64,000 bases of DNA from Leptospirales bacterium (GTDB taxonomy: Bacteria > Spirochaetota > Leptospiria > Leptospirales > Leptospiraceae): NCBI GenBank assembly GCA_013297885.1, contig JAAFIR010000012.1, positions 1-64,000 on the forward strand, written 5' to 3'. A program made the position numbers and the translations under genes. Below are positions 45,003 to 54,906 of this stretch, piece by piece; the stretch's first letter is position 1, and every line of letters begins with the position of its first letter. Under the pieces are notes generated by a model. That model was given only the letters and a program-made list of their open reading frames with translations. It searched no databases and had not been told where the DNA came from.

Positions 45003-45163
45003 TGCGAAAAGGATCAACTCGGGGTCAACTTTTTGCAAATTAAAAAATTTAGAACACTTAAAATAAACAAAAAGTTGACCAGAGAGGCGAGCCTGTTTTT
45101 TCACCACTTGAATTCAGTTTAATTTTTCATATAATCAAAGTTAGGTGGTGGAAAATTCGCCCA
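45003..45163 (-). repeat. GGGCGA double-hairpin element, copy K
   Basis: On the minus strand: GGGCGAATTTTCCACCAC, with GTGGTGAAAAAA closing hairpin 1, linker CAGGCTCGCCTC, hairpin 2 (GGTCAACTTTTTG/CAAAAAGTTGACC), and TTGATCCTTTTCGCAGC. It is a diverged copy in opposite orientation to J, so the two face outward to inward in one gap. Confidence 0.7.
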
Positions 45164-45294
45164 AACCTCAGATAAAAATTTTTTTTAAACAAAATTAATT
45201 ATATAAAAAAGAAACAATTTTATTAAAATTATATGACAAAAATTCTAAAATTGACTTAAAAAAATTAAGCTTTTATTCTCCAAAAATCAATCTA

Positions 45295-47409
45295 ATGAAT
45301 AGTGTCATGAGTAAAATCCAATTCCAACTTTCCACTGAAAAATTAAAAACTTTAACAAGCTATTTTTTTAAAAATAAAAAAATTCATGAAGATTCAATTT
45401 ATTTAATTTCTATGATCGAACAAATCAAAAGATTAAATCCACAAATTACAAGTTTTGAAATGATTCATAATCTTTCAGAAAAATTTGAATTGGAAGTTGA
45501 ATCAGACACAATACCCAAAAAAGATATTTTAAATAAAAACAATTTTGATAAATTTATTTTTTTTGATTTTGTTTTTGACGCTTACCAAATTAAAAGAAAA
45601 ATTTTTAAATTTTATAAAGTCAAAAACATTATTACTAATGAAAGTTTTTGGTTAAGTGAAAAAAAAATTATAGAAAGATTTAATCTTTCAGATTCTACTT
45701 TTGTATTGTTCCAAGATATTCAAAATTTCTTAACTGAAGAAGATTCATTAAGCCATCAATTTACAATTTGGGATACTTTAAAAAACCTAATTGAACTAGA
45801 AAAAAAAGATATTTGGAATATGACAATTTATTCAATTGCAATTGGATTTTTATATTTAGTAATTCCAGTTGGGATTCAATCTTTAATTAGCATTTTAAAT
45901 TTTGGAACAGTATTTCAACCTGTGATTGTTTTAACTTTTTTAGTAATTTTAGCACTTGGATTTGCATCTATTTTAAATTTAATGCAATTTTATTTAGCAG
46001 AATTAATCCAACAAAGAATTTATGTCAGAGTTTCAATTGCTGTTGCAAGACGTATTTCTAAATTTAAACATTCCTATTTTGAAAAAAAACACCCACCCGA
46101 ACTAGCTAATTATTTTTTAGATATTGCAAATATCCAAAAAAGTTTTACATTACTTTTAACTGATGGACTTGCAATTGGTTTACAAACGATAATTGGTTTG
46201 TTAATTATAATTGTGTATCATCCATTTTTTATCATTTTAGATATTTTAGTTTTTGGAGTTTTGTACTACACAATTACAAATTTAGGAAAAAATGGAATTG
46301 AAACAAGCATCAAAGAATCTAAAGCAAAATTCTCAACAGAATCTTGGTTAGAAGAAATGTCACTTTATAAAAATGCTTTTCGTTCAACAGAATCAATTCA
46401 ATATGCTGATTTGAGATTAGAAGAAAATGCAAAAAATTATGTTCAATACAGAACAAAACATTATAAAATATTATTTAAACAAATTATTAGTTTTTTATCT
46501 GTCCAAGTTTTGGGCTCTGGATTATTACTATGTTTAGGTGGTTATTTAGTTATAAAAGGTGAAATTTCACTTGGACAATTTATTGCTGCAGAAATAATCA
46601 TCGCAAAAATCCTAGACAAGTTTCCAAAGTTTGGAAAATATTTAGAGAGTTATTATGACTTATGCGCATCTATTGATAAAATAAATCATTTATTGGAAGT
46701 AGAAACTGAATCTAGAAAAAATGAAATTAGAGAAAATCATTTTGGAAACTCATTTGATTTAAAATTTATTTCAATGGGTTATTTAAGAAATCAGAATATT
46801 GTTTTAGAAAATATCGATTTTCAATTTAAAGAGAATTCAATTTTGGGAATTTATGGTGAAGTTCATTCTGGCAAAAGTAGTATCACAGATTTACTCTATG
46901 GAATCAATTCTCCAACTTCAGGTTATATTTCAGTGAATGGGTTTAGGCTTTCTGAAATAGATATTTTTAAATATAGAAATCATGTTTCTTATTTTTCAGA
47001 GCTAGAAATTTTTAGTGGAACAATTTTAGACAATATTCGAGTAGGAAAATTCTTTCTACTTAATTCTGAAGTGAGAGAAGCTATTAATAGAATTGGACTT
47101 GGTGATAAAGTTTCAAAGTTGGAACAAGGATTAGATACAGAAATTTTAAGAAATCATTATCCATTTATCAAAGAAGAATTATATAAATTAATGTTTGCCA
47201 GAATTTTTGCAGGTTCTCCAAAGTTAATATTACTTGATGATGTTTTAAAATATTTAGATAAAACTTCCAAAGAACAAATCATTGCAGAACTAGAAAAAGA
47301 AAAAAAGAAATCAAAAATTATCATCACTTCTTCTTCTAAAGAAGAACTTAAGTTTTGTGATGAAATTTTAGAATTAAAAAATGGTAAAATAAAACAATTG
47401 AAGGTTTGA
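45295..47409 (+). CDS. ABC exporter-type protein with degenerate ATPase domain
   Basis: This 704-residue protein has about 170 N-terminal soluble residues, six membrane helices (about 175-450) of exporter type and a C-terminal ABC domain. Walker A is intact (GEVHSGKS, 521-528). Other catalytic motifs are lost: signature LSGGQ aligns with FIKEE (624-628), the Walker B Glu is Asp (LILLDDV, D649), the switch His is Ser (IIITSSS, S679), and the Q-loop Gln is replaced (YFSELEIF). So it can probably bind ATP, but hydrolysis is doubtful. It is followed by HlyD-like and TolC-like genes in one operon. It forms a type I secretion-like system without a partner ATPase in the window. Confidence 0.85.
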   Translation: MNSVMSKIQFQLSTEKLKTLTSYFFKNKKIHEDSIYLISMIEQIKRLNPQITSFEMIHNLSEKFELEVESDTIPKKDILNKNNFDKFIFFDFVFDAYQIKRKIFKFYKVKNIITNESFWLSEKKIIERFNLSDSTFVLFQDIQNFLTEEDSLSHQFTIWDTLKNLIELEKKDIWNMTIYSIAIGFLYLVIPVGIQSLISILNFGTVFQPVIVLTFLVILALGFASILNLMQFYLAELIQQRIYVRVSIAVARRISKFKHSYFEKKHPPELANYFLDIANIQKSFTLLLTDGLAIGLQTIIGLLIIIVYHPFFIILDILVFGVLYYTITNLGKNGIETSIKESKAKFSTESWLEEMSLYKNAFRSTESIQYADLRLEENAKNYVQYRTKHYKILFKQIISFLSVQVLGSGLLLCLGGYLVIKGEISLGQFIAAEIIIAKILDKFPKFGKYLESYYDLCASIDKINHLLEVETESRKNEIRENHFGNSFDLKFISMGYLRNQNIVLENIDFQFKENSILGIYGEVHSGKSSITDLLYGINSPTSGYISVNGFRLSEIDIFKYRNHVSYFSELEIFSGTILDNIRVGKFFLLNSEVREAINRIGLGDKVSKLEQGLDTEILRNHYPFIKEELYKLMFARIFAGSPKLILLDDVLKYLDKTSKEQIIAELEKEKKKSKIIITSSSKEELKFCDEILELKNGKIKQLKV

Positions 47410-47410
47410 T

Positions 47411-48757
47411 ATGAGTTCAAGAATAAAAGAACCAAACAAAATTATTATTAAAGATGAAAATTTATTAAACTCTTTAAAATCAGATTCTTATTATCATATA
47501 TTTTCTAGAATATTACTTTATGGATTTTTAATTTTAATTATTTCTATGTTAATTCTTCCATGGCAACAAACTGTATATGGTTCTGGAAGAGTTGTAGCAT
47601 ATGCACCACTTGATAGGCAACAATTTATTGAAGCTCCAATTGAGGGAAGAATTGTTAAATGGCATGTTATGGAAGGGTCTGAAGTCAAAAAAGGTGATTT
47701 AATTGTAGAAATTTCAGATAATGATCCACAATTTTTATCTAGACTTCAAGAAGAAAAAACTGCAGTTGAATCAAGAATAGCTGCGGTTTCAGCAAGGGCA
47801 GAATCTTTTAAAGCTAGAATTCGTTCACTTGAAGCTTCCATGAATAATGGAGTTTCAGCTGCTAAATCTAGAACCAGAATGTCTGTTGATAGAGTTGATG
47901 CTGCAACTCATGCTGTGGAAGCAGGTGAAGCAGTTCATAAAACTGCAATGCAAAATTTAAAACGTCAAAGAACTTTAGCGTCTTCAGGATTAGCTTCAAC
48001 TAGAGCAGTTGAAATGGCTGAAATGGAAGAAGCTAGGGCGGTGACTGATTTGAACAGAGCAAAAGCTGCACTTAGTGCTGCAAAGTCAGAAAATATTGCT
48101 TTAGCTTCAGATCAAAATCGAGTAGGTACAGATGCTTCAGCTTCAGTATCAGATGCAAGAGCATCTCATGCAGCAGCACTTGCTGAGTTAGCAAATGCAC
48201 AAGCTGAGTTACCAAGAATTTCTGCACGACTTGCAAGACAACATTCACAAGTTGTTACAGCACCAAGAGATGGAGCAATAATGAGACTAATTGTTTCGCA
48301 AGACGGGGAGATGGTTAAGTCTGGTGAAGCACTTGCAATTTTAATTCCTGATTCAGAAGATAGAGCAGTTGAAATTTGGATTGAAGGAAATGATATACCG
48401 CTTGTAACAGTAGGAAATGAAACTAGAATTCAAATACAAGGTTTGCCTGCTTTACAGTTCAGTGGATTCCCTGGCCTTTCTTTTGGAACTTTTGCTGCTA
48501 AAGTAGTATTTGTTGATTCTACAGATAATTCTTCGGGTAAATTTAGAATTATTGCTAAACCAATTAATCAAAAAGAAGACTGGCCTCCACTTCAATTTTT
48601 GAGACAAGGGATTCGAGCAAATGGTTGGGTATTTTTAAATGTGGTTCCTCTTGGTTACGAACTTTGGAGAAGGTTTAATAATTTCCCACCAGATTTTCAT
48701 TATGATACAACTCCAATAAACGAAAAAGAAAAAGGTCAGAACAAATCTAAAAAATGA
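47411..48757 (+). CDS. HlyD-family membrane fusion (periplasmic adaptor) protein
   Basis: The 448-residue adaptor has one N-terminal membrane helix (about 37-53), a lipoyl-like half (GRIVKWHVMEGSEVKKGDLI), a long Ala-rich coiled coil (about 110-275), the second lipoyl half (VVTAPRDGAIMRLIVSQDGEM) and a beta-barrel region ending in RQGIRANGWVFL. It bridges the inner-membrane exporter to the TolC-like channel. It starts 1 bp after the ABC gene stop and overlaps the TolC-like gene by 4 bp (ATGA). Codon use is richer in GCA/GCT, reflecting the Ala content. Confidence 0.9.
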   Translation: MSSRIKEPNKIIIKDENLLNSLKSDSYYHIFSRILLYGFLILIISMLILPWQQTVYGSGRVVAYAPLDRQQFIEAPIEGRIVKWHVMEGSEVKKGDLIVEISDNDPQFLSRLQEEKTAVESRIAAVSARAESFKARIRSLEASMNNGVSAAKSRTRMSVDRVDAATHAVEAGEAVHKTAMQNLKRQRTLASSGLASTRAVEMAEMEEARAVTDLNRAKAALSAAKSENIALASDQNRVGTDASASVSDARASHAAALAELANAQAELPRISARLARQHSQVVTAPRDGAIMRLIVSQDGEMVKSGEALAILIPDSEDRAVEIWIEGNDIPLVTVGNETRIQIQGLPALQFSGFPGLSFGTFAAKVVFVDSTDNSSGKFRIIAKPINQKEDWPPLQFLRQGIRANGWVFLNVVPLGYELWRRFNNFPPDFHYDTTPINEKEKGQNKSKK

Positions 48758-50247
48758 TATACAAATTATTTTTATTTTTAATACTAACTAGTTTTTTATA
48801 TGGTGAAAAAATTTCAGTAAAACAAAAAAAAATTAGATCTGATATTTTAGCAATTAATACTATTCAAAGAGCTGTTCCTATTATTGAAACAAATAATCCA
48901 ATTTATCTAAAAGATGTCTTAGAGCATGTTGAAAAACATTTTCCGCTAATCCTTGCCTTATACCAAGATTTAAGAATTGCAGAAGCTGAATTACTGAGTG
49001 CAAGAGGAGCATTTGATCCTGCAATAAAATCAGGTATTACTTCTGCTCCACTTGGGTATTACCAAAATAACCGATTTGATATTTTAGCTGAACAAGCAAC
49101 TCCTTATAACGGTATATCAGTGTTTGGTGGATATAGAATGGGAAGAGGAAATTTTGCTCCATATGATGGAAAACAAGTAACAAACTCACTTGGAGAAATT
49201 CGAGGTGGAGCTAGAATTCCACTTTGGAGAGATAGAGCAATTGATCGCAACAGAGCTTTAATCAAACAAGCAGAGCTTGGAATGATACTGGCAGATTTTT
49301 CAGTTGCACAACAACGAATTGAAATTTATAGAAATGCAAGTCTTAGGTATTGGGATTTTATTGCTGCAGGACAAAGATATGATATTGCAAAAACACTTTA
49401 TGAAATTGCAATAGAAAGAAAAAAACAAATTTCTAAAAGAGTTAAAGCTGGTGATTTACCTGCAATAGATGAAGTAGAAAACGAAAGGGTCATTTTACAA
49501 AGAGAATCATTACTTGCTTCATCTATCCAAGCTTTAGAAATCACTGCAAATGAATTATCAATTTATACGCCAAACCCAAATGGAATTTTAATTGTCCCAA
49601 AAATAGAACAAATTCCCAAAGCAGCTTTTGAAAAATTTGAACCAATTGATATTACAAATCAACAAGAAGCAATAGAAAAAGCAATTATTGTTCGACCTGA
49701 TTTAAAAAGAATCGATATTCAAAAACAACAAAACCAAATAGATGGGGAACTCTCAAAAAACCAAATGAGTCCTGGAGTTGATGTAGTTGTTATTGGTTCA
49801 CAAGATTTGGGAACTGGTTCAGTTACACGTTCCAAGTTTGAGTTGGAAGCAGGACTTATTTTAAATATTCCACTTAGAACCAGAAAAGAACAAGGAAAAT
49901 TTGATAGTTCTGTTGCAAAAAATTTAAAATTAGTTGAACAAGAAAAATTTCTTAAAGAAAGAATTGTTGCGGATATAAAAAATGCTTATACCACAGTTGA
50001 GAATACAAAAAAAAGAGCCATACTTGCAAGTAGAGAATTTGAACTTGCAAAAAAATTAGAAGAAGCTGAAAGAAATCGTTATGTTGTAGGGGAAGGGACT
50101 TTACTCATTGTAAATATCAGGGAGCAAACCACAGGAGAAGCTGCGATAAGAGAAGTTGATGCTCTTGCTGATCATCATCGTGCAATTGCAAACTACAAAG
50201 CTTCCATTGCAGAAGTTTTAGTAAAAGATTTATCTAAAAGAAATTAA
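48754..50247 (+). CDS. TolC-family outer-membrane efflux protein
   Basis: The 497-residue protein has a signal peptide (LILTSFLYG before EK) and two TolC-like helical repeats. Visible are LKDVLEHVEKHFPLILAL, LLSARGAFDPAIKSG (the first beta/helix junction), RYWDFIAAGQRYDIAKTLYE, VKAGDLPAIDEV, LRKRIDIQKQQNQI-type second repeat and LEEAERNRYVVGEGTLL. It should form the trimeric exit duct for the system. The start overlaps the HlyD gene by 4 bp. No dedicated substrate gene is next to the operon. Confidence 0.9.
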   Translation: MIYKLFLFLILTSFLYGEKISVKQKKIRSDILAINTIQRAVPIIETNNPIYLKDVLEHVEKHFPLILALYQDLRIAEAELLSARGAFDPAIKSGITSAPLGYYQNNRFDILAEQATPYNGISVFGGYRMGRGNFAPYDGKQVTNSLGEIRGGARIPLWRDRAIDRNRALIKQAELGMILADFSVAQQRIEIYRNASLRYWDFIAAGQRYDIAKTLYEIAIERKKQISKRVKAGDLPAIDEVENERVILQRESLLASSIQALEITANELSIYTPNPNGILIVPKIEQIPKAAFEKFEPIDITNQQEAIEKAIIVRPDLKRIDIQKQQNQIDGELSKNQMSPGVDVVVIGSQDLGTGSVTRSKFELEAGLILNIPLRTRKEQGKFDSSVAKNLKLVEQEKFLKERIVADIKNAYTTVENTKKRAILASREFELAKKLEEAERNRYVVGEGTLLIVNIREQTTGEAAIREVDALADHHRAIANYKASIAEVLVKDLSKRN

Positions 50248-50290
50248 TTTTAACTAATTGAATTTTTTATAAAAAATATTTCGCTACACT

Positions 50291-50394
50291 GCGAAAGGGA
50301 TTAAAACGGCGTAAAAAAATTTTGTATGAAATTTTTTTACGGTAGTTGAAAGCCCGGTTTTTGCAGCATACTTTTAGGCTGCAAAAATTCGCCC
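50291..50394 (-). repeat. GGGCGA double-hairpin element, copy L
   Basis: On the minus strand: GGGCGAATTTTTGCAGC with GCTGCAAAAACC closing hairpin 1, linker GGGCTTTCAACTACC, hairpin 2 (GTAAAAAAATTT/AAATTTTTTTAC) and CGTTTTAATCCCTTTCGC. It lies between the 3' ends of convergent genes. Confidence 0.88.
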
Positions 50395-50498
50395 ACTTCA
50401 CCCCAACTTATTAGAAGTTGTTAAAATTTACACTTATGCCCCTCTTCAAAAAAAAATCTTAGAGAGGGGAAAAACTTTTAATTCAATTTTAATATTGC

Positions 50499-51800
50499 TT
50501 AAATCAAACCAAGTCGTTTGTATATAAAATCAATATTTGCAAGATAAGGTTTGATGTCACAAATTTCATCAAGCATTTTTTCAGTGAGAGAATTTTTTAG
50601 CTCTGGGTCAGAAAGTAATTTTTCTTTGAGACTTGTTTTTGGATCAGCCCAAACTTCCATCGCATTGCTCTGAATTTTTTCATAAGCTTTTTCACGAGAG
50701 ATTCCAACTTTTTCAATTAGAGCAAGCATAAGCTTTTGAGAAAAAATTAAACCTCTTGTAGTGTCTAGCACACGAATGGAAGCATCTCTATAAATATGCA
50801 TATTCTTAATTACATAATTCATTTTATCTAAAATATATTCTAGTGCAATTGTGGAATCAGGTAGCACAATTCTTTCAGCAGATGAATGAGAAATATCTCG
50901 CTCATGCCAAAGCTGCATATCTTGAAAACCAACATTTACATTGGAGCGAATTACTCTTGCAATTCCTGAAATTCTTTCACAGATTACAGGATTTCTTTTG
51001 TGCGGCATTGCAGATGAGCCTTTTTGACCTTTTGCAAATGGCTCTTCTACTTCACGACCTTCTGTTTTTTGTAGCAACCGAATTTCAGTTGCAAAACGAT
51101 CAAGACTTGATGCAGTGAGTCCAAGCACTGATAAATAAAAAGCATGTCTATCTCTTGTGATGACTTGAGTTGTTATTGGGTCAACTTGGAGACCAAGCTT
51201 TTCACAAATAAATTCTTCGATGACAGGATCAATGTTTGAATAAGTTCCAACTGCACCAGAAAATTTTCCAACAGAAATTTCTTTTTTTGCAAGGTGAAGT
51301 TTTTCTAAATTTCGTTTCATCTCAGAATAGAACAAAGCAAATTTTAAACCAAGCGTCATTGGCTCAGCATGAATTCCATGTGAACGACCAATACAAGGTG
51401 TGTCTTTTTCTTGAACTGCTTTTTCTTTAATTGTTTCAAGAAGCAATTCAACTTTTTTGATGATTAAGTCAATTGCTTGTTTCATTTGAATACACAAAGC
51501 AGTGTCGCCAATATCAGAAGATGTGAGACCATAGTGAACATGTCTGGATGCTGGTCCAATCGACTCACCAAGGTTTGTTAAAAAAGCAATCACATCATGT
51601 TGAAGAGTTTTTTCTAATTCTAAAATTTCTGCTACGTTAAATTTTGCTTTGGTTTTGATTTCTAAAAAATCTTCTTTTGGAATTTCTCCGCGATTCATTC
51701 TAGCTTCACAAGCAAGAATTTCTATATCTTTCCATATCTCAAATTTATTTTCTAAACTCCAGATATTTGAAATTTCTGGATTGGAATATCTATCTATCAT
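50499..51800 (-). CDS. purB: Adenylosuccinate lyase
   Basis: The 433-residue enzyme cleaves SAICAR and adenylosuccinate, releasing fumarate in purine synthesis. Family marks: MIDRYSNPEISNIWS at the start, RHVHYGLTSSDIGDTAL, IGRSHGIHAEP with the catalytic His, and the flexible-loop signature GSSAMPHKRNP with the catalytic Ser. Length is normal. The ATG overlaps the stop of the upstream cupin gene by 4 bp (ATGA), so they are coupled. No other purine gene is nearby. Confidence 0.95.
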   Translation of the reverse strand: MIDRYSNPEISNIWSLENKFEIWKDIEILACEARMNRGEIPKEDFLEIKTKAKFNVAEILELEKTLQHDVIAFLTNLGESIGPASRHVHYGLTSSDIGDTALCIQMKQAIDLIIKKVELLLETIKEKAVQEKDTPCIGRSHGIHAEPMTLGLKFALFYSEMKRNLEKLHLAKKEISVGKFSGAVGTYSNIDPVIEEFICEKLGLQVDPITTQVITRDRHAFYLSVLGLTASSLDRFATEIRLLQKTEGREVEEPFAKGQKGSSAMPHKRNPVICERISGIARVIRSNVNVGFQDMQLWHERDISHSSAERIVLPDSTIALEYILDKMNYVIKNMHIYRDASIRVLDTTRGLIFSQKLMLALIEKVGISREKAYEKIQSNAMEVWADPKTSLKEKLLSDPELKNSLTEKMLDEICDIKPYLANIDFIYKRLGLI

Positions 51801-52273
51801 TTTAATAGTCCTTCTAATTTTTTTATGTATTCAAATCTTTTTTCGTCTGCCTCAGTTGGTGCGAAGTCTGCAAAAATTTTATCTTCACTTGGATGATATG
51901 GTCCAGACTTTCCTTCAAAACAAATACAAGTCTCAGAAAGACAAACAATACTATGCCACACATCTGGAGGAATATCAATTCCAAAATTTGGTCCGTGTTC
52001 TGATAATAAATATTTTTCTTTGATACTTCCATCATCATTAAAAATAAAAAAACCAAGTTCGCCTTTAATCACTAAAAAAGTTTCGGGCTTTGGTGGGCTT
52101 TTGTGTTTATGAGGTTGTACATAAGTATTTTTTGTTAGCACATTTAAAAATCTTTGATACACTTCTTCGAATTCATGAAAATTATGATTGGCTCTAAGCC
52201 TTGTGCTACTCTTTGCTTTTTCAACAACTGTTGCAAAAAGATCATTTGAAATAAGTTCCACTTTATTTGGCAT
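51797..52273 (-). CDS. WbuC-like cupin-fold protein
   Basis: I start this at ATG 52273, giving 158 residues (MPNKVELISNDLF onwards). The frame continues upstream to 52378 but that part is repeat element M read through. The cupin core has QPHKHKSPPKPETFLVIKGE, with the metal-binding H-x-H and later E, and WHSIVCLSE with the closing His; C-terminal YHPSEDKIFADFAPTE is typical of WbuC, a protein near O-antigen clusters with unknown chemistry. It overlaps purB by 4 bp. Confidence 0.8.
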   Translation of the reverse strand: MPNKVELISNDLFATVVEKAKSSTRLRANHNFHEFEEVYQRFLNVLTKNTYVQPHKHKSPPKPETFLVIKGELGFFIFNDDGSIKEKYLLSEHGPNFGIDIPPDVWHSIVCLSETCICFEGKSGPYHPSEDKIFADFAPTEADEKRFEYIKKLEGLLK

Positions 52274-52307
52274 GAAACTAATTTTTTTTGGAAATTTCTT
52301 TTTACAA

Positions 52308-52433
52308 GGGCAAATTTTTTTTAGATGTAACGACCTTGCAAGCAAAGTCTTTACATCTAAAAAAAAACGGGCTTTCAACTCCTATCAAAAAATTTCATTT
52401 GAAATTTTTTGATAACGTCTCAATCCCTTTTGC
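52308..52433 (+). repeat. GGGCGA double-hairpin element, copy M
   Basis: GGGCAAATTTTTTT, hairpin 1 (TTTTTAGATGTAA with TTACATCTAAAAA), linker ACGGGCTTTCAACTCC, hairpin 2 (TATCAAAAAATTTC/GAAATTTTTTGATA) and CGTCTCAATCCCTTTTGC. Right half is close to copies H and I. It lies between divergent genes, 35 bp before the cupin start. Confidence 0.9.
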
Positions 52434-52533
52434 ATAGCTGCATTATGTTGAAAAATTTTTTCAGTTTATCAAAATTTAACCCAATCCTTCTTTTGGAATA
52501 TAAGTTGACAAATACTCTTTTAGTTTCTAAGAT

Positions 52534-53130
52534 ATGTTTATGAATAATTTAGCTAGAAAATTTTTTACTACTGAAGAATATTTAGAAATAGAAAGAGCTG
52601 CAGAATTTAAAAGTGAATTTTACGCTGGTGAAATGTTTATGATGGCAGGTGCAAAAGCCAATCATGTTAGAATAGTTGTGAATCTGTCGGGCGAGCTTAG
52701 AATGGTTTTTAAAAAAAAACCTTGTCAGGTATTTTCAACTGATATGAGAGTTCTCACAACTAAATCTGGACTATACACTTATCCTGATTTGGTTGTAGTT
52801 TGTGAAACTGCAAAATTTTTAGATGAAAAAAATGACACATTACTCAATCCAAATTTAATTATTGAAGTTTTATCCGATTCAACAGAAAGTTATGATAGAG
52901 GAAAAAAATTTCAAATGTACCGTGAAATTGAAACTTTAGAAGAATATGTTTTAGTTTCTACAAATGAAAAAAAAATTGAAGTATTTAAAAAAGTAAATCA
53001 AAAACAATGGCTGCTTTCAGAATACAAAATGGATGAATCTGTTTTATTTGAATCAATCGAGTCTAGTTTTTCTATGGAAGAAATTTATGAAAAAGTTGAA
53101 TTTGAAGAAAATTCTCTCAGGCTCAGATAA
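52534..53130 (+). CDS. Uma2 family (DUF820) putative endonuclease, second copy
   Basis: The 198-residue protein has the Uma2 features in clearer form than the copy at 15240: FTTEEYLEIERAAEFKSEFYAGE at the N-terminus, ANHVRIVVNLSGELRMVF, TYPDLVVVC (P-D of the nuclease site), NPNLIIEVLSDST (the E-x-V-S motif), YDRGKKFQMYREIETLEEYVLV (K-x-x-x-Y). The start ATG at 52534 might be replaced by Met3 (52540). A stand-alone gene; role of the family unknown. Confidence 0.85.
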   Translation: MFMNNLARKFFTTEEYLEIERAAEFKSEFYAGEMFMMAGAKANHVRIVVNLSGELRMVFKKKPCQVFSTDMRVLTTKSGLYTYPDLVVVCETAKFLDEKNDTLLNPNLIIEVLSDSTESYDRGKKFQMYREIETLEEYVLVSTNEKKIEVFKKVNQKQWLLSEYKMDESVLFESIESSFSMEEIYEKVEFEENSLRLR

Positions 53131-53229
53131 TCTTTTCAACTTGTTCTTAAAATCAATAAAACTAATTTCTGCTTTTCTAAAATAAATATAAAAGACAATA
53201 TTCCTACAAATTATTTTACTGAAATCTTA

Positions 53230-53307
53230 ATGAATAATATTTTATTCATAATATTTTTATTACTAATAAATTCAATTGCTTATGGAAAAAAAGAAAATGA
53301 AAAATAA
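53230..53307 (+). CDS. 25-residue signal-peptide-like ORF
   Basis: ATG 53230 to TAA 53305-53307 gives MNNILFIIFLLLINSIAYG followed by KKENEK: a complete signal peptide with no mature protein. It may be the decapitated start of a lost secreted protein. It has no strong ribosome binding site. Low certainty. Confidence 0.25.
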   Translation: MNNILFIIFLLLINSIAYGKKENEK

Positions 53308-53358
53308 ATTTATCAAGTTGGAAAATTTCTCAAAAGGTTTTAATGTGAATTTTTCAAA

Positions 53359-54390
53359 ATGAATTTGAATTTAATAAAATTTATTTTCGTATTAATTTTT
53401 TTGTTTTGTCAAGAAAGCCAAGATACTTTTTTTGATAAGGGATTAACTCCCATTGAAACAGGTTTTGAAACTGAAAAATCAAAACTTAGTGCAAGTTATT
53501 GCAAATCTTGTCATGCAAAATCTCATTCCACTTGGGAGGATTCGATTCATAGAAAATCTTGGAAAAATTCTTTATTTCAACATAGTTTTGAATTGGAACC
53601 AATGGACTGGTGTATTCATTGCCATGCCCCTTTGATTTCTCAAAAAAAAGAAATCTATTTAAAAAAATCTGGTAAAAATTCTCTTAGCGATGAAGGAATT
53701 AATTGTGCATCTTGTCATTTACGAAAAGGAAAAATTTATGGTAATAAAAAAAATCAGAATTCTTTTCATGAAGTTATTGTAGAAAAAAATTTTGGAAGTC
53801 CAGAATATTGTGCTTCTTGTCATGAATTTAATTTTCCAACTTTAAAATCGGGTAGTTTTAAATTTTCACATGAACCAATGCAAAGCACTTATTCAGAATA
53901 CAGAAAATATGGCTCTGAAAAAAAATGTAATTCTTGTCATATGGAAAATCATTTTGTTAAAGGTCCTCATTCAAAAAATTTTCTTAGATCAATATTCGCT
54001 ACTGCAGAATTTGAATTTGAAGAAAATGTTTTATTTATCGCAATTGAAATTATAAAAAAAAGAGCACACCATTTACCTTCTGGTGATTTGTTTCGTTCAC
54101 TTTCAATTGAATTAAGTTATGATAATTTTAAAACAAAGTTTTTTACAAAAAAATTTGCACGTTTTTACAAAATGGGGCAAAAAGATTCTGGAACAATTTG
54201 GAATCGTGAATTGGAATATGACTCTTCCATTAAACCTACTGATTCTTTAATCAGAGTGGCTGTTGATATAGTTAAGAAAAAGAAAATTGATTATAGATTG
54301 CTATACTATTTTCACGATCCAGAACTTGGTGGAGAATCGAAAGCTGAAAATAGTTTTCTAATTCTTCAAGAAAAAAAGTTAAACCCTTGA
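53359..54390 (+). CDS. Five-haem c-type cytochrome lipoprotein (cytochrome c554-like)
   Basis: The 343-residue protein has a lipoprotein-like signal (LIFLFC followed by QES). Five CxxCH haem sites are visible: CKSCH, CIHCH, CASCH, CASCH and CNSCH, in the first 200 residues. Spacing and interspersed His recall the cytochrome c554 domain. The last 140 residues are beta-rich ([32 protein letters not shown]). It probably passes electrons in the envelope, on its own or with redox partners elsewhere. Its 3' end overlaps the carbonic-anhydrase-like gene by 12 bp on the other strand. Confidence 0.88.
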   Translation: MNLNLIKFIFVLIFLFCQESQDTFFDKGLTPIETGFETEKSKLSASYCKSCHAKSHSTWEDSIHRKSWKNSLFQHSFELEPMDWCIHCHAPLISQKKEIYLKKSGKNSLSDEGINCASCHLRKGKIYGNKKNQNSFHEVIVEKNFGSPEYCASCHEFNFPTLKSGSFKFSHEPMQSTYSEYRKYGSEKKCNSCHMENHFVKGPHSKNFLRSIFATAEFEFEENVLFIAIEIIKKRAHHLPSGDLFRSLSIELSYDNFKTKFFTKKFARFYKMGQKDSGTIWNRELEYDSSIKPTDSLIRVAVDIVKKKKIDYRLLYYFHDPELGGESKAENSFLILQEKKLNP

Positions 54391-54906
54391 AAACATTTCT
54401 GGATTTTTATAATTTTCTTTATACTTTTGGTAATTTCTTGCAGTACGTTCAATAATTTCTTTTTCTTTTTCATTAATTTCGCGAATTATTTTTGCAGGAC
54501 TTCCCATTACTAACATACCAGATGGAATTTTTTTTCCAGGAGTTACAAGTGAACCAGCACCCACAAAAGCGTATTCACCAAGTTCCACATCATCCATTAA
54601 AGTAGCACCCATGCCTACAAAAGAAAAATCTTTTAGTTTTGCACCATGGATAGTTACTCTATGACCTAGCGAAACATTATTTCCAATTTCAACGGGAAAT
54701 AAATCTCTTGCAACATGAATCAAACACATATCTTGTATATTACAGTTATCACCAATTCGAATATAGTTTACATCACCACGAATTAAAGTTTGAAACCAAA
54801 TCGAAGTATTTTCACCAATTACAACATCACCAATTATTTCAGCTGAAGGAGCAATCATTGCACTCTCAGCTATTTTGGGAATTATGTTATTAAATTTATA
54901 AATCAT
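54379..54906 (-). CDS. Gamma-carbonic anhydrase-like hexapeptide protein (YrdA type)
   Basis: The 175-residue protein is a left-handed beta-helix with about seven hexapeptide turns ([36 protein letters not shown]). The three zinc-ligand His are in [18 protein letters not shown], and match gamma-carbonic anhydrases and YrdA/PaaY-type proteins. Activity in this subgroup is often not demonstrated. It is coupled to flhF by a 4-bp overlap (ATGA), where many bacteria have flhG. Confidence 0.9.
   Translation of the reverse strand: MIYKFNNIIPKIAESAMIAPSAEIIGDVVIGENTSIWFQTLIRGDVNYIRIGDNCNIQDMCLIHVARDLFPVEIGNNVSLGHRVTIHGAKLKDFSFVGMGATLMDDVELGEYAFVGAGSLVTPGKKIPSGMLVMGSPAKIIREINEKEKEIIERTARNYQKYKENYKNPEMFSRV

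Noticed and set aside
52274-52378. 35-residue N-terminal extension of the WbuC-like protein
   Set aside because: It is repeat copy M read in frame; the family start is at the Met at 52273.
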